The notes beneath the pieces are model-generated. The model ran no database searches and was not told where the DNA came from. It worked only from the letters and a program-made list of their open reading frames with translations. Both the position numbers and the translations under genes were made by a program. This document shows positions 36,662 to 45,456 of a stretch of 64,000 bases of DNA, one piece after another. The stretch's first letter is position 1. Each line of letters begins with the position of its first letter. This stretch comes from HLUCCA09 sp039822045 (GTDB lineage Bacteria; Pseudomonadota; Alphaproteobacteria; Rhodobacterales; Rhodobacteraceae), in assembly GCA_039822045.1 (NCBI GenBank), contig JBCBMY010000008.1, positions 186,001 through 250,000 on the forward strand, given 5' to 3'.

Positions 36662-37960
36662 ATGCAAACCACCTTCTCCGAGGCGCAGCTTGCCGACCCC
36701 AAGATCGCCCGCTCCAACGAGGTGCTGCGGTCTTGCGTGCATTGCGGGTTCTGCACGGCCACCTGCCCGACCTACCAGGTGCTGGGCGACGAGCTCGACA
36801 GCCCCCGCGGCCGCATCTACCTCATCAAGGATATGCTCGAGAATGACCGGCCGGCCGACGCCAAGACGGTCAAGCATATCGACCGGTGCCTGTCGTGCCT
36901 GGCCTGCATGTCGACCTGCCCCTCAGGCGTGCACTACATGCACCTTGTCGACCACGCCCGCGAGCACATCGAGGAGACCTATCGCCGGCCGTTCTCTGAG
37001 CGCGCGCTGCGCTGGCTCCTGGCGCGGATCCTGCCCTATCCGATGCGCTTTCGCGTCGCGATGCTGGGCGCCAAGATCGCCAAGCCGTTTGCCGGGCTGA
37101 TGCCCGACCCGCGCCTGCGGGCCATGCTCGAGATGGCGCCAAAGACGATCCCGCCCGTTTCGCGCAACGACGACCCCCAGGTCTTTGCCGCCGAGGGGCC
37201 CCGGCGCATGCGGGTGGCGCTCATGACGGGCTGTGCGCAGAAGGCGCTGAACACCGACATCAACGATGCCACGATCCGCCTTCTCACCCGGCTCGGTGCC
37301 GAGGTGGTCGTGGCCGAGGGCGCGGGCTGCTGCGGCGCGCTGACCCATCACATGGGCAAAACGGCCGAAAGCCATGCGACCGCGGCCAAGAACGTTCGCG
37401 CCTGGCACCGGGAACTGACGGGCGAGGGCCTCGACGCGATCGTCATCAACACCTCGGGCTGCGGCACGACGGTCAAGGATTACGGGCACATGTTCCGCGG
37501 CACCGATCTGGCCGACGAGGCCGCCGCCGTGGCCGGTATCGCCCGCGATATCTCCGAAGTGCTGGTGGAGCTTGCCCCCCAGGCGACGGCGCCCGAGCCC
37601 CTCCGCGTGGCCTACCACGCCGCCTGCTCGCTCCAGCACGGCCAGCAGATCAAAACGCACCCCAAGACCCTTCTGAAGGGCGCGGGCTTCACCGTGGTCG
37701 AGCCGGCCGATGCGCATCTCTGCTGCGGCTCGGCGGGCACCTACAACCTGATGCAGCCCCAGATCTCGAAAGAGCTGAAAGCGCGCAAGGTCGACACGCT
37801 GATGGCCACCCGACCGCAGGTCATCGCCGCCGGCAATATCGGCTGCATGATTCAGATCGGATCGGCCGCCGGCGTCCCCGTGGTCCACACCGTCGAGCTT
37901 CTCGATTGGGCGACGGGCGGCCCAAAGCCCCCCGCTTTGGTCGCCGCCGAGGCCGCCTGA
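36662..37960 (+). CDS. glcF: Glycolate oxidase iron-sulfur subunit GlcF
   Basis: A 432-residue protein with two [4Fe-4S] motifs, CVHCGFCTATC (Cys25, 28, 31, 35) and CLSCLACMSTC (Cys76, 79, 82, 86), followed by two CCG domains (GCCGALTHHMG and LCCGSAGTYN). It passes electrons from the GlcDE flavins towards quinone. It is the last gene of glcDEF. A strong GC hairpin follows 10 nt after the stop. Confidence 0.96.
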   Translation: MQTTFSEAQLADPKIARSNEVLRSCVHCGFCTATCPTYQVLGDELDSPRGRIYLIKDMLENDRPADAKTVKHIDRCLSCLACMSTCPSGVHYMHLVDHAREHIEETYRRPFSERALRWLLARILPYPMRFRVAMLGAKIAKPFAGLMPDPRLRAMLEMAPKTIPPVSRNDDPQVFAAEGPRRMRVALMTGCAQKALNTDINDATIRLLTRLGAEVVVAEGAGCCGALTHHMGKTAESHATAAKNVRAWHRELTGEGLDAIVINTSGCGTTVKDYGHMFRGTDLADEAAAVAGIARDISEVLVELAPQATAPEPLRVAYHAACSLQHGQQIKTHPKTLLKGAGFTVVEPADAHLCCGSAGTYNLMQPQISKELKARKVDTLMATRPQVIAAGNIGCMIQIGSAAGVPVVHTVELLDWATGGPKPPALVAAEAA

Positions 37961-37970
37961 TCGCACCGCG

Positions 37971-37991
37971 CGCCGGGGCGCGACCCCGGCG
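37971..37991 (+). terminator. Hairpin after glcF
   Basis: CGCCGGGG (37971-37978) and CCCCGGCG (37984-37991) form a perfect 8-bp stem with a 5-nt loop, 10 nt after the glcF stop. There is no T-run, so termination may be inefficient or factor-assisted. Confidence 0.5.
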
Positions 37992-38114
37992 CCACGGCGC
38001 GAAACAAACCGTTTCCAATCCTCGGAAAAGCCACACGGGCCGCCCCCGTTCCCGCCACAATGCTGCCCGACCGGGCCCCTAGCTTGGCAAAAAACGGGAA
38101 CAGTAGGGACGCCC

Positions 38115-38930
38115 ATGCGCATCGGATTGACGGCTCTGAGCCTTGCCGCGCTTGCGCTCGCCGCACCGCTCCTGGCGCAAGACAAGGCTCCCAGCGCCCT
38201 CAATGCGCTCGAAACGGCCGATGAGACGCGCGGCTGGGAGGCGGTGGGCCGGCTCAACTTCCGCCGTGGCGGATTCTGCACGGCGGCCCTGATTTCCGAG
38301 CGCATTGCGCTCACGGCCGCCCATTGCCTCTTCGATCGCCATACCGGCCGCCGGATCGATGACCGAGACATGGAATTTGCCGCCGGCCTGCGGCGCGGCC
38401 GGGCCGAGGCCTATCGCGACATCCGCCGCTCGGTCGTGCACCCCGAGTATGAGTTCAGCGAAGAGGTGGACACGCACCGCGTCTCCCGCGACCTCGCGCT
38501 GATCGAGCTCGACCGTCCGATCCGCAACTATCGCATCTCGCCCTTCGACACCGGAACGGGCCTCTCGCGCGGCGACGCCGTGGGCGTCGTGTCCTATGCC
38601 GAAGACCGCGAGGAAGCCCCGTCGCTGCAGGAAACCTGCCATGTGCTCGAACAGGGCTCAGGCGTCGCCATGCTCTCGTGCGACGTCGATTTCGGCGCCT
38701 CCGGTGCGCCGATCTTCCGTATGGGCAAGACCGGCCCGGAGATTGTCGCTGTCGTCTCCGCCAAGGCCGAGCGCGATGGAGACCGCGTCGCCCTTGCCTC
38801 GGCCTTTGGCGCGCGTCTGACGCAACTGCACGCCGCGTGGTCCCCACAAACGTCACGCAAGCTCCATGGGGGTGGAGCCCGCTTGAATGCCACCACGTCG
38901 TCGGGTGGCGCCAAATTCATCAAGCCCTGA
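38115..38930 (+). CDS. Secreted trypsin-like serine protease (first of a pair)
   Basis: A 271-residue protein with a signal peptide (MRIGLTALSLAALALAAPLLAQ-DK) and an S1 fold. The catalytic set is visible: His in LTAAHCLF, Asp in SRDLALIELD, Ser in GASGAPIF. The S1 motif GDSGGP is here GASGAP, as in V8-like/Rhodobacterales proteases. After the domain comes a short tail ending SSGGAKFIKP. The next gene is a paralogue with a matching tail. Acting in the periplasm or outside is likely; no regulator is beside it. Confidence 0.82.
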   Translation: MRIGLTALSLAALALAAPLLAQDKAPSALNALETADETRGWEAVGRLNFRRGGFCTAALISERIALTAAHCLFDRHTGRRIDDRDMEFAAGLRRGRAEAYRDIRRSVVHPEYEFSEEVDTHRVSRDLALIELDRPIRNYRISPFDTGTGLSRGDAVGVVSYAEDREEAPSLQETCHVLEQGSGVAMLSCDVDFGASGAPIFRMGKTGPEIVAVVSAKAERDGDRVALASAFGARLTQLHAAWSPQTSRKLHGGGARLNATTSSGGAKFIKP

Positions 38931-38941
38931 GGAGGCCCCCC

Positions 38942-39865
38942 ATGCGCATGCTCGCCCGCGCCCTCGCCCTTGCTGCCACCGCTCTTGTTCCGCTTGCCGC
39001 CCAGGCCCAGGACAGCCGCCTCGAACGTCTCACGACCCGTGCCGATGTCATGGGGTTCGAGGCCGTGGGCCGGATCGACCTTCCCGCCGGCGATGGGGCC
39101 TTCTGCTCCGGCGCTCTGATCGCGCCAGACCTTGTGCTCACCGCGGCCCACTGCCTGATCCATCCCCGCACCGGCGAGCCGATGCCGCCGGCCGAGATGA
39201 CGTTCCGCGCGGGCTTCCGCGACGGGGCCGCGATTGCCGAGCGGAGCGGCCTGCGCGCCGTGGTCCACCCCGATTATGCCGGCGACGATCCCGACGGCCT
39301 GCGCCAGTTGCGCACCGATGTCGGGCTTCTGGTTCTGGCCGAGCCGATCCAGTCGTCCGACGCCGCCCCCTTCGCTCTTGCGCCGGCCCCCGGCACCGGC
39401 GGTGAGGTCAGCGTCGTCTCCTATGCCCGCGAGCGCTCCGAGGCCCCGGCCTGGCAGCGCGCCTGCGGTGTGTCGGTCCAGGGGCAGGGCGTGCTGCTGA
39501 TGACTTGCGACACCCATTTCGGCTCCTCCGGCGCGCCGGTGTTCGAGACCACCTCGGGCCGCCCGCGCATCGTGTCGCTGATCTCGCGCGGCGCCAAGGA
39601 CGGTGCCGACACCCTGGTCTGGGGCATGGAGATCGAGCCCGTCGTGGCCGAGGTGAAAGCCGCGCTCCGCGCCAATCGCGGGGTCTGGCCCGAGGCCGAG
39701 GGCGCCACCGCCCGCCGCCTCGGCATCGCCGAAGGCGGTCTCGCGCAGAACGATGCGGGCACCAGCGGCCTCAACACCAGCGGTCTCAACCGGGGCGGCG
39801 CGCTCAACGGGGGCGGTGCCCTGAACCGAGGCGGCGCGTCGGGCGCGCTCTTCGTCCGGCCCTGA
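38942..39865 (+). CDS. Secreted trypsin-like serine protease (second of a pair)
   Basis: A 307-residue paralogue 11 nt downstream of the first. The signal peptide (MRMLARALALAATALVPLAAQA) is followed by an S1 domain with His in LTAAHCLI, Asp in RTDVGLLVLA and Ser in GSSGAPVF. Beyond the domain lies a low-complexity tail of about 40 residues: repeated Gly/Asn/Leu units (SGLNRGGALNGGG) ending GGASGALFVRP. The two tails end alike, in a Gly-rich segment with Phe and Pro near the last residues. The spacing indicates one transcript. Confidence 0.82.
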   Translation: MRMLARALALAATALVPLAAQAQDSRLERLTTRADVMGFEAVGRIDLPAGDGAFCSGALIAPDLVLTAAHCLIHPRTGEPMPPAEMTFRAGFRDGAAIAERSGLRAVVHPDYAGDDPDGLRQLRTDVGLLVLAEPIQSSDAAPFALAPAPGTGGEVSVVSYARERSEAPAWQRACGVSVQGQGVLLMTCDTHFGSSGAPVFETTSGRPRIVSLISRGAKDGADTLVWGMEIEPVVAEVKAALRANRGVWPEAEGATARRLGIAEGGLAQNDAGTSGLNTSGLNRGGALNGGGALNRGGASGALFVRP

Positions 39866-39919
39866 TCTGGGCTCACGGCGGCCCGCCCACCGCACTCCGA
39901 TCCACCCGGCGCGGGGCCC

Positions 39920-39948
39920 CTTGAAACCCGCCCGGGGCGTTCCCAACT
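39920..39948 (+). promoter_or_regulatory. Sigma-32-like promoter of the Hsp20 gene
   Basis: CTTGAAA (39920-39926) exactly matches the RpoH -35 element; 14 bp later TCCCAACT (39941-39948) resembles the -10 consensus CCCCATNT. It lies about 110 bp upstream of the Hsp20 ATG. The leader of about 105 nt would contain a GAAGGAGGA ribosome site. Confidence 0.6.
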
Positions 39949-40059
39949 CTCCTCCTGTCCGGGGGCTGCATGTCAGACCCGGGCGATTGAGCCGGCCTCT
40001 GTCCAATTCGGAAGGGGCCATCGATTTCGGATTGGTATCGCTCTGAAGGAGGATGACCT

Positions 40060-40521
40060 ATGCGGACTTACGATCTGTCCCCACTCTATCGTGCCACTGT
40101 TGGCTTTGACCGTTTCGCCGACCTCGTGGACCGGGTTATGACGGCTGACGTCGCGCAGCCCAGCTACCCCCCCTACAACATCGAAAAGACCGACGAGAAC
40201 GCCTATCGCATCTCGATCGCCGTTGCCGGCTTCACCGGCGACGAGCTGAATGTCGAGGTCAAGGAAGGCGCCCTCATCGTGTCCGCCCGCAAGGAAGGCG
40301 CCGACGACGGCCGCACCTATCTGCATCGCGGCATCGCCACCCGCGCCTTCGAGCGGCGCTTCGCGCTGGCCGACCATGTGCGCGTCTCGGGCGCCACGCA
40401 TGTCGACGGCATGTTGAATATCGATCTCGTCCGCGAAGTCCCCGAGGCCCTGAAGCCGCGCCGCATCGAGATCGCACACAGTGCCGCCGCGACCCAGCCG
40501 CAGGCCGTCGCCGCCGAATAA
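40060..40521 (+). CDS. Hsp20/alpha-crystallin small heat shock protein (IbpA type)
   Basis: A 153-residue protein of the IbpA type: N terminus MRTYDLSPLYRATVGFDRF, crystallin domain about 38-130 with YNIEKTDENAYRISIAVAGF and GALIVSARKE, and the C-terminal RRIEI (I-x-I) anchor motif followed by a short tail. It holds unfolded proteins for refolding by DnaK/ClpB. A sigma-32-like promoter sits upstream and a T-rich hairpin terminator downstream, so it is a monocistronic heat-shock unit. Confidence 0.92.
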   Translation: MRTYDLSPLYRATVGFDRFADLVDRVMTADVAQPSYPPYNIEKTDENAYRISIAVAGFTGDELNVEVKEGALIVSARKEGADDGRTYLHRGIATRAFERRFALADHVRVSGATHVDGMLNIDLVREVPEALKPRRIEIAHSAAATQPQAVAAE

Positions 40522-40564
40522 CGCAAGCGGACCTCCAGCTCCCGATTAGGGGAGCCGTTCCGTC

Positions 40565-40603
40565 GGGCGCGTATCTGTAAGGGGTGCGCGCCCTTTCTTA
40601 TTT
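40565..40603 (+). terminator. Rho-independent terminator after the Hsp20 gene
   Basis: GGGCGCG (40565-40571) pairs with CGCGCCC (40587-40593) over a 15-nt loop, followed by TTTCTTATTT. It is one of the clearest intrinsic terminators in the window. A smaller CTCC...GGAG hairpin precedes it. Confidence 0.75.
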
Positions 40604-40627
40604 GACGCTCCCGGCACGCGCCGCGTC

Positions 40628-42190
40628 TCACGCCGCCGGCAGCATCGGCGCCGCGGCGAGCAGCTCGCGGGTATAGTCCGCTTGTGGCGCCTCGAACAGG
40701 GCCTCGGTCCCGGCCTCTTCCACGATCCGGCCCGCCCGCATCACCATCACCCGATCGGTGATGACCCGCACCACCGTCAGGTCATGGGTGATAAAGAGAT
40801 AGGCCAAACCGAAGCGCGCCTGCAGATCGGCCAAAAGATCGAGGATGCGCGCCCGCACCGACACGTCGAGCGCCGAGACCGCTTCGTCCAGCACGATCAG
40901 ATCGGGCTTGGTGATCAGCGCCCGGGCAATCGCGATCCGCTGCCGCTGCCCGCCCGAGAATTCGTGCGGGAACTTCTCTGCGTCTGACGCCGACAGCCCC
41001 ACGCTCTCCAGCGCCGCCGCCACCTGCGCCTCGGCATCGTTGGGCCGCGCGGTCAGGTGAAAGGGCTCGGCGATCAGCCGCCCCACGCGGTGGCGCGGGT
41101 TGAACGAGCCATAGGGGTCCTGAAACACCACCTGCACCCGTCGCCGCAGCGCAGGCGCCATCTCCGGCGAGACCTCTGCGCCCGCCAGCCGGATCGCGCC
41201 CCCCTGGAGAGGCTCGAGCCCCAGGATCGCCCGCGCCAGCGTCGACTTCCCACAGCCCGACTCGCCCACAAGGCCCAGGCTCTCTCCCGCGCGCAGCATG
41301 AAACTCACGCCGTCCACCGCGCGAAAGGTCGGCGCCGGCCCGATCAGGCGGGTCTTGGGCAGGGCATAATCCCGCACGGCCCCGTCGACCTCCAAGAGCG
41401 GCGCGCCCGGTGCCGGCGCCGCCCGGGCCGGCACATGCCCCGCCGCGGAAAACAGGCTCTTGGCGTAAGGGTGGCTCAAACCCCCGGGCAACGCGTCGGG
41501 CGTCGTCCGCTCCACGATCTCGCCCCGCTGCATCACCGCGATCTCGTGGGCCATCTCCGCGACGACGCCCAGGTCATGGGTGATGAAGAGGCACGCCATG
41601 TCTTCTTCGGCGACCAACTCCTTCAAAAGCGCGAGGATCTGCGCTTGGGTTGTCACGTCGAGCGCCGTGGTCGGCTCGTCCGCGATCAACAGCTTCGGGC
41701 GCAGCGCGATGGCCAGCGCGATGCACACCCTCTGTCGCTGCCCGCCCGACAGCTCGAACGGATAGCGCGACAGCGGGAACCGGTCGGGCACCAGTCCAAC
41801 GCGCGCCAGCCGGTCCTTCGCCCGCGCCATCGCCTCGCCCCGGTTCGCATGGCCGTGCACCAACAGCGTCTCCGCCACCTGATCGCCGATCCGCTGCACC
41901 GGGTTCAGCGCCGTCATCGGCTCCTGAAAGATCATCCCGATCTCGCGGCCCCTGATGTCGCACATCTGCCGCTCGCTGAGCGGGCCGAGCGCTTGGCCCT
42001 CCAGCCGTACCGCGCCCGACATTTCCGCCGCCCGGGGCGCAAGCCGCATGATCGCAAGCGCCGTCATCGACTTGCCCGACCCGCTCTCACCGACGAGGCC
42101 CAGGGTCCGCCCCGGCGCCAGGGCCAGCGACACCTCCCGCAAAATCGGCACGTCCCGGATCGAAAGCGACAGGCGATCCACCTCGATCAC
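40628..42190 (-). CDS. ABC transporter, fused dipeptide-type ATPase (DppD-DppF)
   Basis: A 520-residue protein with two complete ATPase modules: Walker A GESGSGKS and signature ELSGGQRQR in the first half, Walker A GESGCGKS and signature EFSGGQRQR in the second, each followed by a Walker B and H-loop. Fused DppD-DppF proteins energise peptide/opine/nickel-type importers. The start is GTG at 42190, with GGAGG 8 nt upstream, overlapping the permease stop by 4 nt. It is the last gene of the dppB-dppC-dppDF unit. Confidence 0.93.
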   Translation of the reverse strand: MIEVDRLSLSIRDVPILREVSLALAPGRTLGLVGESGSGKSMTALAIMRLAPRAAEMSGAVRLEGQALGPLSERQMCDIRGREIGMIFQEPMTALNPVQRIGDQVAETLLVHGHANRGEAMARAKDRLARVGLVPDRFPLSRYPFELSGGQRQRVCIALAIALRPKLLIADEPTTALDVTTQAQILALLKELVAEEDMACLFITHDLGVVAEMAHEIAVMQRGEIVERTTPDALPGGLSHPYAKSLFSAAGHVPARAAPAPGAPLLEVDGAVRDYALPKTRLIGPAPTFRAVDGVSFMLRAGESLGLVGESGCGKSTLARAILGLEPLQGGAIRLAGAEVSPEMAPALRRRVQVVFQDPYGSFNPRHRVGRLIAEPFHLTARPNDAEAQVAAALESVGLSASDAEKFPHEFSGGQRQRIAIARALITKPDLIVLDEAVSALDVSVRARILDLLADLQARFGLAYLFITHDLTVVRVITDRVMVMRAGRIVEEAGTEALFEAPQADYTRELLAAAPMLPAA

Positions 42191-43008
42191 CGCATCGCCC
42201 TCCGCAGCCGTGGGTCCAACAGGTCGCGCAGGCCGTCGCCCATCAGGTTCAGCCCCAGCACCGTCAGCACGATCGCAAGCCCGGGTAGCACGGCCAGCCA
42301 GGGATTGGTGTAGATCAGGGTCTGGCTCTCCGCGAGCATCCGCCCCCACGACGGCACCGGCGGCTGCGCCCCGAGCCCCACATAAGAGAGGCCGGCTTCA
42401 GCCAGGATCCCCAGCGAGAACTGGATCGTCCCCTGCACCACCAGCAGGTTCGCGATGTTGGGCAGGATGTGCTCGACCGAGATGCGCGCCGCGCCCTTGC
42501 CCGCGACGCGGGCCGCCAGGATGAACTCGGCCGACCACACAGTCAGCGCCGCCCCCCGTGCGACCCGCGCAAAGACAGGGATGTTGAAGATCCCGATGGC
42601 TAGGATCGCATTGACGGCCGACGGCCCGAAGACGGCGGTAATCAGGATCGCAATGACGAGCGAGGGGAACGCAAAGATCAGGTCGTTCCCGCGCATCAGC
42701 ACCTCGTCCATCAGGCTGCCCCGCCGCGCCGCCGCCATCAGGCCCAAGGGCACGCCGATCCCCATCCCGATCCCCACGGCCACGAGCGCCACGGCAATCG
42801 ATGTCCGTCCGCCCGCCATCAGCATCGACACCATGTCGCGGCCCAGATGGTCGGTGCCGAGCCAATGCGCCCCGCTCGGCGGCGCGAACCGGTCGGAGAC
42901 CGAGAGCGAGGCCACGTCGTAGGGCGTCCAGACCAGGGAAATGAGCGCCGCGACGAGGAACACAGCCGTCAATCCCGCCCCGATCGTCAGGGCCACCGGC
43001 ACCCTCAC
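42187..43008 (-). CDS. ABC transporter permease, DppC type
   Basis: A 273-residue permease with an N-terminal helix (GLTAVFLVAALISLVW), then the DppC-type cytoplasm-facing GTDHLGRDMVSMLMAGGRTS and the EAA-loop region ISVEHILPNIANLLVV, and five to six helices. It starts with GTG at 43008 overlapping the DppB stop (GTGA), so the permease pair is translationally coupled. With the upstream permease it forms the channel for peptides or related solutes. Confidence 0.92.
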   Translation of the reverse strand: MRVPVALTIGAGLTAVFLVAALISLVWTPYDVASLSVSDRFAPPSGAHWLGTDHLGRDMVSMLMAGGRTSIAVALVAVGIGMGIGVPLGLMAAARRGSLMDEVLMRGNDLIFAFPSLVIAILITAVFGPSAVNAILAIGIFNIPVFARVARGAALTVWSAEFILAARVAGKGAARISVEHILPNIANLLVVQGTIQFSLGILAEAGLSYVGLGAQPPVPSWGRMLAESQTLIYTNPWLAVLPGLAIVLTVLGLNLMGDGLRDLLDPRLRRAMR

Positions 43009-43952
43009 CGGCGCCGCCTCAACCGCGGATCGGCCGCCGCGTAGGCCAGATCGACAAGAAACGTCACGGTCACGACGGCAAAGACCAGCAGCATCGTCAC
43101 CGATTGAACCACGATCAGATCCCGCTGCGTGATCCCCTGGAAAATCAGCCGCCCCAGCCCCGGCAGGTAGAAGACATTCTCGATGATGATCGCGCCGGCC
43201 AGCAGGAACGAAAACTGCAGCCCGAGGATCGTCAGCACCGGGATCATCGCATTCCTCAGAGCATGGGCCCGGATCGCGCGCCCCTCGCTCAAGCCCTTCG
43301 CCCGGGCCGTGCGCATGTAATCCGAGGCCAGCGTTTCGATCAGCGCCGAACGCATCACACGGGCAAGGATCGAGGCCTGCGGCAGGGCCAAGGCGACTGC
43401 CGGCAGCGTCAGCGCCTTCATCCCGGCCCAAACGCCCGCCTCCCACCCCGGGAAGCCGCCCGCCGAGAAAATCGGAAAGGTGATCGCCAGCAAGAGCACC
43501 AGAAGCATCGCGAACCAGAAATTCGGCACGGCGATGCCAAGCTGCGTCAGCCCGATGATCCCCCAATCGACCGGCCCGCCCCGTCGCGCCGCCGCCAGAA
43601 TGCCCACCGGCAGGGCAATGAGCGTCGACAGGGCCAGCGCATAGGCGGCCAGCGGCACCGACACCTTCGCCCGGTCGGCCACCAGCTCGGCCACCGGCAC
43701 GCGATAGGTGTAAGACGTGCCGAAATCCCCCGTCAGCATGCCGCCCATCCAGGCCACATACCGCTGAACCAGCCCGCCCTCGAGCCCCAGTTCCGCGCGC
43801 AACGCTGCCACGGTCTCGGGCTCGGCATTCAGCCCCAGCATAAAGGCCGCGGGGTCACCCGGCACACCCTGGATCACGATGAAGATCACCACGCTCGCCG
43901 CCGCGAGCGACAGCGCAAGCGACAGAGCCCGGGTGACGACATAGCGCAGCAT
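43005..43952 (-). CDS. ABC transporter permease, DppB type
   Basis: A 315-residue permease: MLRYVVTRALSLALSLAAAS start helix, GDFGTSYTYRVPVAELVADR periplasmic segment, six helices, and the EAA-type loop IRAHALRNAMIPVLTILGLQ near the C terminus. It is the first gene of the unit. No binding-protein gene is adjacent; two candidates lie further along the same strand (48.5-51.9 kb). The divergent creatinase gene is 287 bp away across a repeat-containing gap. Confidence 0.93.
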   Translation of the reverse strand: MLRYVVTRALSLALSLAAASVVIFIVIQGVPGDPAAFMLGLNAEPETVAALRAELGLEGGLVQRYVAWMGGMLTGDFGTSYTYRVPVAELVADRAKVSVPLAAYALALSTLIALPVGILAAARRGGPVDWGIIGLTQLGIAVPNFWFAMLLVLLLAITFPIFSAGGFPGWEAGVWAGMKALTLPAVALALPQASILARVMRSALIETLASDYMRTARAKGLSEGRAIRAHALRNAMIPVLTILGLQFSFLLAGAIIIENVFYLPGLGRLIFQGITQRDLIVVQSVTMLLVFAVVTVTFLVDLAYAAADPRLRRRR

Positions 43953-43999
43953 GCCCCGACCCTAGCGCATGAAGCCGCCGGCACTAGGGGCGATTTCAA

Positions 44000-44071
44000 T
44001 GCCTCCGGCTGGAGGATTTCGATCAAGATGATGGACGGGCACCCCATCATCCTGACTGAAATACTCACGGC
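44000..44071. repeat. Two facing copies of an interspersed repeat (copies B and C)
   Basis: Copy B reads GAGGATTTCGATCAAGATGA towards the right (from 44012). Copy C, read on the minus strand from 44067, is GAGTATTTCAGTCAGGATGA. Both relate to copy A inside the glc operon. Together they can pair as a stem of about 23 bp with four mismatches and a loop of about 10 nt. They lie between the dppB start and the creatinase start, in the divergent control region. Confidence 0.55.
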
Positions 44072-44238
44072 GGATTGCGCAGTGCCGGGCATGCCGACGG
44101 GTCTGGTGTGAGGCGCGGCCTGGTGGCATAGATCGTCCCGAGGCCGGGGCGATGGCGTCGCCCCCTCGCGGGCCGCATCCGTCCTGCACGCCGGGACCTC
44201 TTCCTCAGGAGGGGGCCGGCCCGGCCCCGATCATATCG

Positions 44239-45456
44239 ATGCCCATCTCCGACGAGCGCCCCGTCACCTACCGCATGCGCAATGGTGAGAAGGCGCCGCT
44301 GCCCTTCGACGCCGCCGAATATGAGGCCCGCCTCGCCGGCCTCCGGGCCGATATGGCCGACGCGGGGATCGAGGTGGCGCTTTTCACGTCGATGCACGCC
44401 ATCGCCTACTATTCGGGCTTCCTCTATTGCGCCTTCGGCCGGCCCTACGGCCTTGTCGTGACCGCTGACGACGCTGTGACGATCTCGGCGGGCATCGATG
44501 CCGGCCAACCCTGGCGCCGCTGCCATGGCGACAACCTCGTCTATACCGACTGGCAGCGCGGCAATTTCTGGCGCGCGGTCGCGCAGGTCGCCGGCACCGG
44601 CCGCCATCTGGGGATCGAAGCGGATCACTTGACCCTCGCCCTCCGCGAAGCCGCCGAATCCGCCCTCGCGCCCCGCGCGGTCAGCGATGTGGCCGCCCTC
44701 TCGATGGCGCGGCGCATGCTAAAAAGCCCCGCCGAGATCGATCTGATCCGCGCGGGCGCCGCCGTGGCGGATATCGGCGGCTATGCCATCCGCGACACGA
44801 TTCGCGCCGGCACCCGCGAGATCGATATCGCCATGGCCGGGCGCGACGCGATGGAGCTCGAAATCGCCTGCCGCTTTCCCGATGCCGAATACCGCGACAC
44901 CTGGGTCTGGTTCCAATCCGGCCTCAACACCGATGGCGCCCACAACCCCGTCACGGCCCGCGCGCTGCAACGGGGCGATATCCTGTCGCTCAACACGTTC
45001 CCGATGATCTCGGGCTACTACACCGCGCTCGAACGCACGCTGTTCGTCGCCGATGTCGACCCGGCGTCGCTCAAGATCTGGAACGCCAACGTCGCCACCC
45101 ACGAGCTGGGGCTGTCGCTCATCAAGCCCGGCATCAGCTGCGCCGAGATCACCCAAGCGCTCAACGCCCACCTCGCCGAGCGCGACCTGCTCCAGTACCG
45201 CACCTTCGGCTATGGCCATTCCTTCGGCGTCCTGTCGCACTATTACGGCCGTGAGGCGGGGCTTGAGCTGCGCGAGGATATCGACACGGTGCTGGCGCCC
45301 GGCATGGTGGTCTCGATGGAGCCGATGCTGACAATCCCAGAGGGTCAGCCGGGCGCGGGCGGCTACCGTGAGCACGATATCCTGATTGTGACCGAGGACG
45401 GGGCAGAGAACATAACCGGCTTCCCCTACGGCCCGGCGCACAACGTGGTCGGCTAG
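44239..45456 (+). CDS. Creatinase (creatine amidinohydrolase, M24 fold)
   Basis: A 405-residue protein of the pita-bread (M24) family. The blocks HAIAYYSGFLYCAFGRPYG, GLNTDGAHNPVT (His235, where Pseudomonas creatinase has catalytic His232), GYGHSFGVLSHYYGREAG and MVVSMEPMLTIPEG match creatinase closely, and the length is nearly the same. It lacks the full metal-ligand set of peptidases, as expected. It converts creatine and water to sarcosine and urea. It is divergent from the dipeptide-type ABC transporter, which may import creatine or a related compound (inference). The ATG is preceded by no strong SD. Confidence 0.87.
   Translation: MPISDERPVTYRMRNGEKAPLPFDAAEYEARLAGLRADMADAGIEVALFTSMHAIAYYSGFLYCAFGRPYGLVVTADDAVTISAGIDAGQPWRRCHGDNLVYTDWQRGNFWRAVAQVAGTGRHLGIEADHLTLALREAAESALAPRAVSDVAALSMARRMLKSPAEIDLIRAGAAVADIGGYAIRDTIRAGTREIDIAMAGRDAMELEIACRFPDAEYRDTWVWFQSGLNTDGAHNPVTARALQRGDILSLNTFPMISGYYTALERTLFVADVDPASLKIWNANVATHELGLSLIKPGISCAEITQALNAHLAERDLLQYRTFGYGHSFGVLSHYYGREAGLELREDIDTVLAPGMVVSMEPMLTIPEGQPGAGGYREHDILIVTEDGAENITGFPYGPAHNVVG

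Noticed and set aside
39950..40059. Sequestration of the Hsp20 ribosome site by TCCTCCT at 39950-39956
   Set aside because: The 7-nt complement is perfect, but it lies at or before the predicted transcription start, so it would hardly be in the mRNA.
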